Shown: in pieces, positions 1 through 6,352 of the stretch
How positions within the stretch are numbered: the first letter of the stretch is position 1
Layout: every line of letters begins with the position of its first letter
Source: Bacteroidota bacterium
Lineage (GTDB): Bacteria > Bacteroidota > Kryptoniia > Kryptoniales > JAKASW01
Reading direction: 5' to 3'
Length of the DNA: 9,815 nt
Assembly (NCBI GenBank): GCA_021796055.1
Contig: JAJYOS010000168.1
Span: forward strand, 1 to 9,815
Position numbers and translations under genes: made by a program
The notes under the pieces: generated by a model
What the model was told of the DNA's origin: nothing
Seen by the model: the letters and a program-made list of their open reading frames with translations, nothing else
The model's database searches: none

Positions 1-1382
1 GTCTCATTGAAATCGAAAAGTCCGACTACATCATAATCTCTCCCGAGGTGGTTTATCTTAAGATCCCAGATATGCTTGTGCGTGTCGGACGGGAAGAGGT
101 CGAGCGGGCGGATGTCCTGCGCCGGGAATACGCTTTTCAGGATTGCCACCCGGTCAGCGGACAGGTCGGGGAGACGGTCGCTGGACATGAGAGCTTCTCC
201 AGTCAGTCCCTGGAGCGTCGCCCATGCGCGCGCCTGGTCGAGAGTCAGCGGATAGCGCAGCAGCATCACGTCGGGGTCGCAGTACCAGACAACATTATTG
301 AGGAAATAATATTGCATCGTCGCATCGAGAGCCGTTTTGAACCCTCTCCAGCCGAGTTCCACATCGCCTCCCGTCCGCGAGCCGTTCATTATACCGGTTC
401 CGTCGAGCGGGATTCCCCAGCAGCCGAGGAGATAACGCTTCTCGCCGACCGTCCTCCTGATCGTCTCGACCGTGGCTCGGTAAAGTGAATCCGCGTCGTC
501 GGAAGGTTGCTTCATGAAAGCCTTCTTGAGATGGTACTCGTCTATAACGATCGGCTGTCCGTCTATCTTGAAGTAATCGTACCCCCAGGCTTTCAGCGTG
601 GTAAAAAGATTCCTGAGATACGTCAACCCGGCCCCGGAGGAAGGGTCTACAAGATACATCCCCTCCCACGTTCGCGAGACGGAAGTATCGTTGTTCATGA
701 GAAACGCACCAGGATTGTCACTCACAACCTGTGGGTTGCTCTGCCCTTGCGGGGCAAGCCAGAGCCCCGGCTTAAGTCCGAGACTCTTGATGTAAGCCGC
801 AAGTTTGTCCATGCCCGGCGCGAAACGGCCGTTGACGGTGGTCCAGTCCCTGTTGTCGCCTGCGCCGTGTCCCTTTCCCTGCCAGCCGTCGTCTATCTGG
901 ACGTATTCCGCACCGTAGTCCTTCAGATTCTTCGCAATCCATCTTGCATTCAGCTCAATTTCACTTGCATCGACATTCTGGTAGTAGTAGTACCATGAGC
1001 ACCATCCCGAAGGAGGGAGAGGAAACTCAGATTTGTCGATCGGCCTGTAGAATCTGATCCCCAGCGAATCGCGATAATAGTTTTTTATCACGCTGCCGTC
1101 GTTAAGAGTGACCTGGTCCTTCTCCGGGTCGAAGACCCCGTCGGCAAGCGGGGTCTTCACGTCGCCGAGGGTCATCACGAAAAGGTCCTTGTTGGCCCCT
1201 TCGTGAATCCTGCAGGGAAAAAGATGCGGCCATTTGACATCCGTTTTCATTCCAGCTGACCGTGCCTTCTTGCTCCCGCTGAATCCGCCGGCACCCAAGA
1301 GAGTAAACGCGGCAAACAAAGTAAGAACGACAACTCCGCCGCGAAGAAGCTTCAACCGCAAAGAATCATTGGACTCGTTCAT
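1..1382 (-). CDS. GH36-type alpha-galactosidase, exported, C-terminus cut by window edge
   Basis: Probable retaining alpha-galactosidase or related alpha-glycosidase of family GH36 (melibiase), hydrolysing terminal alpha-galactosyl groups outside the cytoplasm. About 460 residues are visible and the frame stays open to base 1. A hydrophobic segment (about residues 15-33) after a basic N-terminus suggests a signal peptide or membrane anchor. The TIM-barrel signatures are GWCSWYYYY (126-134), YVQIDDGW (160-167), YFKIDG (270-275) with the likely nucleophile D274, and SRTGGD (335-340) with the likely acid/base D340. WYCDPDVMLLR (366-376) is also family-typical. The layout closely resembles my recollection of Thermotoga maritima GalA. 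The region before the barrel is short (about 75 residues after the signal) compared with the usual N-terminal beta-sandwich. The last visible residues begin the C-terminal beta domain. The ATG at 1382 is chosen for its GGGAG box 9 bases upstream and because it includes the signal segment. It lies 32 bases after the acyl-CoA synthetase stop, so the two are probably one operon. Exact substrate is unproven. Confidence 0.88.
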   Translation of the reverse strand, partial: MNESNDSLRLKLLRGGVVVLTLFAAFTLLGAGGFSGSKKARSAGMKTDVKWPHLFPCRIHEGANKDLFVMTLGDVKTPLADGVFDPEKDQVTLNDGSVIKNYYRDSLGIRFYRPIDKSEFPLPPSGWCSWYYYYQNVDASEIELNARWIAKNLKDYGAEYVQIDDGWQGKGHGAGDNRDWTTVNGRFAPGMDKLAAYIKSLGLKPGLWLAPQGQSNPQVVSDNPGAFLMNNDTSVSRTWEGMYLVDPSSGAGLTYLRNLFTTLKAWGYDYFKIDGQPIVIDEYHLKKAFMKQPSDDADSLYRATVETIRRTVGEKRYLLGCWGIPLDGTGIMNGSRTGGDVELGWRGFKTALDATMQYYFLNNVVWYCDPDVMLLRYPLTLDQARAWATLQGLTGEALMSSDRLPDLSADRVAILKSVFPAQDIRPLDLFPSDTHKHIWDLKINHLGRDYDVVGLFDFNE

Positions 1383-1391
1383 AGATGCTAT

Positions 1392-1396
1392 CTCCC
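1392..1396 (-). promoter_or_regulatory. Shine-Dalgarno of the GH36 gene
   Basis: GGGAG on the minus strand, 9 bases before the ATG at 1382. It supports this start over the internal ATG at 1250, which would remove the hydrophobic export segment and has no comparable box. Confidence 0.6.
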
Positions 1397-1414
1397 GTAA
1401 TAAGCCGGCTGCGT

Positions 1415-3130
1415 CTAGTCGCCGGTCGTGTTGACCGTGAACCTCTTGATCTTCTGTGTGGTAGTCTTCTGGAATTCCTCGTCTCTCACAACAAATTTCT
1501 TTATCTGTTTGTACATGGGCAATTCGCGATTGGTCTTCCTTATCTCCCCGTCGATTATGTCGTGGATCAGTTCGGGCGTTATCTGGATCTGTTTTGTTTC
1601 AGAGAGTTCAATGAAGGACTCGGCATCGACGACGATTTGAACCGCGATTATCTCGCCCTCCTTGTCGCTCGATTCCGCGTAGACCATGCTCTCGAGCACA
1701 TACGGGCTTCTGTTAAGGATATCCTCTATCTCTTCAGGGAAAACGTTCTCGCCGCTCTTTGAAATTATAACATTCTTCTTCCGCCCGCTTATATGAAGAA
1801 ATCCGTCGCCGTCTATGTAACCTATGTCGCCTGTCTTGAACCAGTCGCCGTCGAAGGTGCCCTTCGTGGCAGCTTCGTTCTTGTAATATCCGACCATGAT
1901 GTTCGGCCCCCTGGCATACACTTCCCCGATCCCGCCCGCATCCGGGTTCCCTATTTTTATCTCCACGTGCGGGAGCGGAAGCCCGGCTGCGTCGTCCTTG
2001 AAATCGGTCAACCTGTTCAGAGTGAGGATAGGCGCGGTTTCAGTGAGCCCATAGCCCTGCACGAAGTTGAAGCCGAATTCGCGGAGCCCCTTCGCGACCA
2101 TCGGGTCGGGTGCCGCACCGCCGGCAATGAAACACCGGATCGAGCCTCCAAACCGGTCGTGGATCTCCTTGAACACCATTTTCTTCGAGCTCTTCCACCC
2201 GATCTTCGAAAGCACATTTGTCACCTTGATCATCGGACCGATGATCGGCGCGACAAGTTTTTTCTCCTTTATCCCGCGATAGATCGCCTTGAACATTTTA
2301 TCGTACATCAGCGGGACCGCGAGGAGAATCGTAGGCCTGGCCCTCTGCATGTCTTCAACTACCGTCTTGAGAGATCTCGCGTAGGACACGGTTGCTCCTC
2401 CATAGAGGGGGCACAGCATGCCGCACGTACATTCGTATGTGTGGTGAATCGGAAGAACCGACAGGAACTTATCGGTCGGAAAGATCCCGAAGAAGCCCAC
2501 CATATCCACGAGGTTGGAGGCCAGGTTCTTCTGACTCAGCACCACACCTTTTGCGCGGCCCAGCGTTCCCGAGGTGAAGATAATGACGGCCATCTCATCG
2601 GGATTGATCGCCGGCAATTTGGACTTGTCGAACGGCGCAGTCCTGCCGATAATTTCCATCATGGAATGAATCCCGTCTTCCTGCTTCCTCAGGTCCATGC
2701 TGATGTAATGCTTAAGATGTTTCAACGACGACCTCTTCTCGCGGAACATGGGATCGTAGGTGCTGCTGAAGATGACGGACGAGGCATCCGACTCGTGAAG
2801 TATGTTCAGTATCTCGTTTACGCCGAGATTCTTGTCGACGGGAACTACTACCAGATTGAAAGCCATGGCCGTCAGGTAGCTGATTGCCCACTGCACACGA
2901 TTCTCACTTATGACGGCAATGTGGTCTCTCTCCTGGACGCCGAGCCTCCGCAGCGCGGCGCCGAACCGCAGCACGTTCTCGAGAAGCGCGTTGAAGCTGA
3001 CCTGGGGCATAGGAGTATCATTAAAATCTTCGAGCGCAAGCTTATCTCCGTATTTGCGCGCGGATTCAAGGACCATTTGCTGAATCGACCCGATCATGGG
3101 CGCATCAAAGGACACACTAATATTTTTCAT
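1415..3130 (-). CDS. Long-chain acyl-CoA synthetase-like AMP-forming ligase
   Basis: A 571-residue cytoplasmic adenylate-forming enzyme (ANL superfamily). It probably activates a fatty acid with ATP to an acyl-AMP and transfers the acyl group to CoA. Visible core motifs are the phosphate loop TSGTLGRAKG (186-195), YGLTETAP (360-367), TGD (433-435) with the ribose-binding Asp435, the hinge region SGRKKNVI (448-455), and the C-terminal TTTQKIKR (556-563), where K560 matches the catalytic lysine. Length and motif order fit FadD/FACS-type enzymes. No signal peptide is seen. The phosphate loop has Leu at 190 where the consensus (GTTG) has Thr, and Ala at 193 where Pro is usual. The ATG at 3130 follows AGGAAGGGG at 9 bases. 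The gene leads a probable operon with the GH36 gene and diverges from ispE. The substrate could be another carboxylic acid. Acyl-CoA ligase is the best family call, but chain length cannot be read from sequence. Confidence 0.92.
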   Translation of the reverse strand: MKNISVSFDAPMIGSIQQMVLESARKYGDKLALEDFNDTPMPQVSFNALLENVLRFGAALRRLGVQERDHIAVISENRVQWAISYLTAMAFNLVVVPVDKNLGVNEILNILHESDASSVIFSSTYDPMFREKRSSLKHLKHYISMDLRKQEDGIHSMMEIIGRTAPFDKSKLPAINPDEMAVIIFTSGTLGRAKGVVLSQKNLASNLVDMVGFFGIFPTDKFLSVLPIHHTYECTCGMLCPLYGGATVSYARSLKTVVEDMQRARPTILLAVPLMYDKMFKAIYRGIKEKKLVAPIIGPMIKVTNVLSKIGWKSSKKMVFKEIHDRFGGSIRCFIAGGAAPDPMVAKGLREFGFNFVQGYGLTETAPILTLNRLTDFKDDAAGLPLPHVEIKIGNPDAGGIGEVYARGPNIMVGYYKNEAATKGTFDGDWFKTGDIGYIDGDGFLHISGRKKNVIISKSGENVFPEEIEDILNRSPYVLESMVYAESSDKEGEIIAVQIVVDAESFIELSETKQIQITPELIHDIIDGEIRKTNRELPMYKQIKKFVVRDEEFQKTTTQKIKRFTVNTTGD

Positions 3131-3406
3131 TTCTTCAGTCCCCTTCCTGGTTGTTGACGAAACTGTTTTCTATTTGCAAGTGTACCATAAGATATGCGGC
3201 GGACAGGAGCGGATGAACCGGTCAGATTCGATACTTTGTCCACCAATTACATAAATGCGCCACGACAAGGTATCATGAATTTCGTTCTTTTTTGCCTTCG
3301 AATCAATTTTCGCCACGCGGGGAGACGGGCGGCCAGGTGCTCAGTGTATAGTGGAACAAAATCTACCCCGCTGTTTCTTGTGAGTCGCGATTTTCATATC
3401 TTGGAC
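3131..3406. other. Divergent intergenic region between acyl-CoA synthetase and ispE
   Basis: This 276-base region must carry promoters for both divergent transcription units. I inspected it for sigma70-like and Bacteroidota-type (TAnnTTTG) elements and found only weak partial matches, so no promoter is called. The ispE frame stays open back to an ATG at 3194, but the extra 71 residues resemble nothing in the family and are treated as non-coding. No hairpin terminator or riboswitch was recognised. Confidence 0.6.
3140..3148 (-). promoter_or_regulatory. Shine-Dalgarno of the acyl-CoA synthetase gene
   Basis: AGGAAGGGG on the minus strand, 9 bases before the ATG at 3130. It is an extended purine-rich match and fixes the start. 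Confidence 0.65.
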
Positions 3407-4285
3407 ATGCCAACTAAACAGATCAACACCCGATTGAGAGGCCATTTGAAAATCCTAGCACCGGCAAAAATTAATATCGGACTACGGGTAATCCGGAAAC
3501 GCTCGGACCGGTACCACGACATCGAGACGGTCTTCTATCCCATCAACCTTTCCGACGAACTAGAAATTGAAAAATCATCAAAACTTGAATTTTTCTCAAA
3601 CATCAATCTCGAAGCCGACGCAAACCTATGCCTGCGAGCGCTTCATTTCTTCTGCGAGCGGACTGGAATACATGCTGAAGTGAAGATGAATCTCTTCAAG
3701 AGGATTCCGATCGGAGGAGGACTCGGAGGCGGAAGCTCGGATGCGGCGGCCGTTTTGCTTTCGCTCCAGGAAATCTACGGGATGCCCCTGAGCGAGATTG
3801 AGCTTTTCGACATCGCGACTCAACTCGGCGCGGATGTCTCTTTCTTTCTGAAGAAGATCCCCTCTTACGCAACGGGCAAAGGCGAAGTGATCGAACCGAT
3901 AAGTTACCGCATCGGCAGTTACATCCTGACAGTGACTCCCGATCTTTCAGTCTCAACCGCGCTCGCCTACTCGATCGTCACTCCTACCGGGAAGCACGAG
4001 CCCCGGCTTGATGAACTTGTCCTCGACAGCGGAGCCGATTATTCAGGCTACCGTGATGTGATAATCAACGACTTCGAGGGACCCGTCTTCGAGAAATTTC
4101 CCACAATAGGCCAGATCAAATCCGAAATGTACTCTCATGGGGCGGAGTTCTCGCTCATGTCCGGAAGCGGAAGCAGCGTCTACGGCTTCTTCCGGACGGA
4201 GGCCGACGCTGCGAAGGCTCTCGATTCTCTTTGCAACAGCTTCACCCTGCGCGCAGGCAATATAACCCCACCTCACGCCTCGTAA
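3407..4285 (+). CDS. ispE: 4-diphosphocytidyl-2-C-methyl-D-erythritol kinase (IspE)
   Basis: GHMP-superfamily kinase of the MEP (non-mevalonate) isoprenoid pathway. It phosphorylates the 2-hydroxyl of CDP-methylerythritol with ATP in the cytoplasm. From the chosen ATG it has 292 residues, close to the usual 280-300. Motifs are APAKIN (18-23, Lys21), RYHDIETVF (35-43, family form GYHE...T.F), the glycine-rich ATP loop PIGGGLGGGSSDAA (101-114), GADVSFF (141-147) with catalytic Asp142, and MSGSGSS (251-257). Two family positions differ: Arg35 replaces the common Gly before YH, and Ser145 replaces the common Pro in GADVPFF. Both leave catalytic residues intact. Start choice is weak because no clear Shine-Dalgarno precedes 3407. 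In-frame GTG 3380 and TTG 3401 are alternatives, and the far ATG at 3194 would add 71 unrelated residues. A metallophosphoesterase follows 101 bases downstream on the same strand and may share the transcript. Confidence 0.93.
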   Translation: MPTKQINTRLRGHLKILAPAKINIGLRVIRKRSDRYHDIETVFYPINLSDELEIEKSSKLEFFSNINLEADANLCLRALHFFCERTGIHAEVKMNLFKRIPIGGGLGGGSSDAAAVLLSLQEIYGMPLSEIELFDIATQLGADVSFFLKKIPSYATGKGEVIEPISYRIGSYILTVTPDLSVSTALAYSIVTPTGKHEPRLDELVLDSGADYSGYRDVIINDFEGPVFEKFPTIGQIKSEMYSHGAEFSLMSGSGSSVYGFFRTEADAAKALDSLCNSFTLRAGNITPPHAS

Positions 4286-4386
4286 ACCCTCTTCCTGCCC
4301 AAAGTCTTAACCTAACCGCAACATTCGGGGAACAGCCTCTTAACATTCCACTCATAAATTGTAGCGTGATATTAAGAGATTCCACG
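4286..4386 (+). other. ispE-phosphoesterase intergenic gap
   Basis: 101 bases between the ispE stop and the phosphoesterase start. I see no stem-loop with a T run and no convincing -35/-10 pair; an AT-rich stretch at about 4340-4375 could be a weak promoter. Shared transcription with ispE is therefore possible but not shown. Confidence 0.4.
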
Positions 4387-5349
4387 ATGAAACGTACGAA
4401 CAAGACCATATACCGAATAGCACATCTGTCCGACACCCATATCAGCCCCGAATACAACAGGCACAACGTCGGAAAGCTGAGAAGTCTGCTCGCTTTCGTG
4501 GTCGACGAAGGCTATGACCATATCGTACTGACGGGCGATATAACCGGTCAAGGCGAAGACCGCGACTTCAGATCCGTCAGGCGATTGCTGAAATACTTCG
4601 GGCTGCTCGACTACGAGCGGCTCAGTGTCACGATAGGCAACCACGATATCTTCGGCGGCGTCCACAGGGCCGAAGATCTTTTTTCCTTTAAGACGCACTG
4701 CCGCACCGTGAACTATGCAGATAAACTCAAAGCGTTCGAACAGGCATTCAAAGAGACTTTACCGAAGAAGGCTTATCCCTCACAGGAGGTTTTCCCTTTT
4801 GTGAAGATCGTGGGACCTGCGGCGCTGGTCGGGATGAATTCCGTAAGTAAATTCCATGCGGTGTTCAATCCGTTCGGGTCAAACGGGCAAATTCTGCCTG
4901 AGCAAATACAGGCTGCCGAAACGATCCTGAGGCACCCCACGGTCAATGGACTGAAAAAGATATTGCTGATCCACCATCACTTCAACAAATATCAGCCGCT
5001 TGCCGATTCAATCGCAAAAAAGCTATACCACAAGTTCGAAGGACAGACGCTGAAACTACACGGAAGGAAGTGGATAGCGGAAACGTTCGGCAAAATCGGC
5101 GTCGATGCAGTCCTCCACGGACATACTCATGTAGACGAAATATATGGCACGTCCGGAGTTTTATACTCCAGCACTGCACTCGACTCAATAAGAGCAAAGT
5201 CGGATACGGGTAGAAATGAAGAGAGCCTCGCTTTCAACGAGCTTGCAATAGACGGGGACGGAGAAATCGAGATACGAAGGCGGCCGCTGGTCGGTATGCC
5301 GAAGGGGAGTTCTTACATCAGAGAAAAAAATCATCGAATGAGTCGTTAG
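4387..5349 (+). CDS. Calcineurin-like metallophosphoesterase
   Basis: A 320-residue dinuclear-metal phosphoesterase, probably cytoplasmic, with no signal peptide. The complete motif set is visible: LSDTH (14-18, Asp16/His18), TGDITGQG (49-56, Asp51), GNHD (84-87, Asn85/His86), IHHH (195-198) and HGHTH (244-248). The spacing resembles class III enzymes such as CpdA-type cyclic-nucleotide phosphodiesterases, but the same scaffold hydrolyses many phosphodiesters and monoesters, so the substrate is unknown. The ATG at 4387 is chosen because homology-like sequence starts at once (IYRIAHLSDTH) and a weak purine box (AAGAGA) lies 7 bases upstream. Extending to 4231 would overlap ispE with unrelated sequence. 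It follows ispE by 101 bases and its TAG stop overlaps the stop of the convergent envelope gene. Nothing visible links it to isoprenoid synthesis beyond position. Confidence 0.9.
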   Translation: MKRTNKTIYRIAHLSDTHISPEYNRHNVGKLRSLLAFVVDEGYDHIVLTGDITGQGEDRDFRSVRRLLKYFGLLDYERLSVTIGNHDIFGGVHRAEDLFSFKTHCRTVNYADKLKAFEQAFKETLPKKAYPSQEVFPFVKIVGPAALVGMNSVSKFHAVFNPFGSNGQILPEQIQAAETILRHPTVNGLKKILLIHHHFNKYQPLADSIAKKLYHKFEGQTLKLHGRKWIAETFGKIGVDAVLHGHTHVDEIYGTSGVLYSSTALDSIRAKSDTGRNEESLAFNELAIDGDGEIEIRRRPLVGMPKGSSYIREKNHRMSR

Positions 5350-6350
5350 AAATCGACTCCCAATTGCAGCTGTGCCTGGTATCCCATTCCGATGGGCAGC
5401 GCAGTCATCGATACGTGGGCGTGCACATTCTTGTTGTAAACATGCGCTGCTATTGCGGCTTCGATGGCCGATGCGAAGTGGTTTGCAATCACGACGCCCA
5501 GGGCCGTCGAGGCAACTGAAAACAGACTATTCGCTTTGCCGCGCTGGTCCATGTAATAGCCGCTGAAGGGAGTGTCCGCCTGGGAATAATCTATCGGAGC
5601 GGTCCCCTGACTTCCGTCCGCAACCCAGACCGCGTAAGGTGAATCGGCCCACCCCTGCCTGAACTGCGGATACTTTCCGATCAGTTCGTAGTATTCGAAG
5701 TTTCCATGCGGGAAGAGCTGGTGGCTGAAATACCCTCCCATCGACCCTTCTATTTGGTTCAAGGCGTACCAGTTGACCTGGCTCCATGGTGATTTAGTCG
5801 GATCGAGCTTATCCGGTATCAGGTCATTGATCCACTGAGAGATCACCTGCTGTCCCTGCGGCGTCGTACCGTTAAGCTGCTCCAGTTGGACGTAGTTGTT
5901 CTTGATCCACTGTGCGTATCGTATCACGCTGTAGTGTGCATTCTGATAATTGTCCGAAGCAGTCCCGTCCGCGTACGTCTTATAATATGTTTCCTGGTTG
6001 TTCGCTTTCTGAGTCCACATCAGGTTTACCGATATTGCGGCCACCTCAACCGCGAAGAATGCCGCCGCCGTCCAGTAATCGCGGCTGTATGCCTGCCCGG
6101 CGCCGGGAATAACGAGCGAAAAGAATCCTGCCTCGAGAGCCGACCGCGTCTCTATCGCTCTTATGGAATCTTTATAAGCGGCATCCGGCTGCGTCGCAAA
6201 GAGATCTTCAGACAATTCCCCGGTCAGCATCGGGCTGCGGCTTATTTCTTGCGACCGATCCTGAGATTTCAGGAAAAGGGCCTCTCTCGCCGGAGTCTGT
6301 GCAATAGCCACCGCCGACAATGCGAAAATCACCAAAATCACTCTATACAT
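5346..6350 (-). CDS. Exported DUF5683-like envelope protein with C-terminal Phe
   Basis: A 334-residue protein of unknown function. It begins with a signal peptide (MYRVILVIFALSAVAIA, likely cut before Gln18). Residues about 71-111 carry the segment SLVIPGAGQAYSRDYWTAA and a following hydrophobic stretch. This resembles the DUF5683 pattern (proline-glycine turn, GQ-Y, YW) common in Bacteroidota and Ignavibacteria. A second hydrophobic stretch is near 279-305. In between is a Tyr/Asn/Gln-rich region with FEYYELIGKYPQFRQGW (218-234), a motif I associate with FCB envelope proteins but cannot name. The C-terminus (YQAQLQLGVDF) alternates polar and hydrophobic residues and ends in Phe, as in many outer-membrane proteins. 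The ATG at 6350 is chosen for its GGGAG box 6 bases upstream and the signal peptide. The frame is open upstream but only in sequence antisense-unrelated to any family and overlapping the peptidase gene. It follows the peptidase stop by 2 bases, implying translational coupling. Confidence 0.8.
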   Translation of the reverse strand: MYRVILVIFALSAVAIAQTPAREALFLKSQDRSQEISRSPMLTGELSEDLFATQPDAAYKDSIRAIETRSALEAGFFSLVIPGAGQAYSRDYWTAAAFFAVEVAAISVNLMWTQKANNQETYYKTYADGTASDNYQNAHYSVIRYAQWIKNNYVQLEQLNGTTPQGQQVISQWINDLIPDKLDPTKSPWSQVNWYALNQIEGSMGGYFSHQLFPHGNFEYYELIGKYPQFRQGWADSPYAVWVADGSQGTAPIDYSQADTPFSGYYMDQRGKANSLFSVASTALGVVIANHFASAIEAAIAAHVYNKNVHAHVSMTALPIGMGYQAQLQLGVDF

Positions 6351-6352
6351 CT

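Noticed and set aside
982..993. Four consecutive TAC codons in the GH36 gene, seen as a gtagtagtagta repeat on the plus strand
   Set aside because: It encodes the YYYY of the family motif GWCSWYYYY, so it is coding rather than a microsatellite of interest.
1793..3157. 454-codon open frame on the plus strand, antisense to the acyl-CoA synthetase
   Set aside because: It lies opposite a gene with complete family motifs, its translation is rich in Arg/His/Pro with no recognisable domain, and it looks like a codon-bias shadow.
3150..3240. Promoter-like elements such as TTGACG at 3154 and TATCTT on the minus strand
   Set aside because: Spacing to a partner element is wrong or the match is only three to four of six bases, so no promoter can be supported.
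4231..4386. 52-residue N-terminal extension of the phosphoesterase
   Set aside because: It overlaps the end of ispE and adds sequence without family resemblance; the fold begins right after the ATG at 4387.
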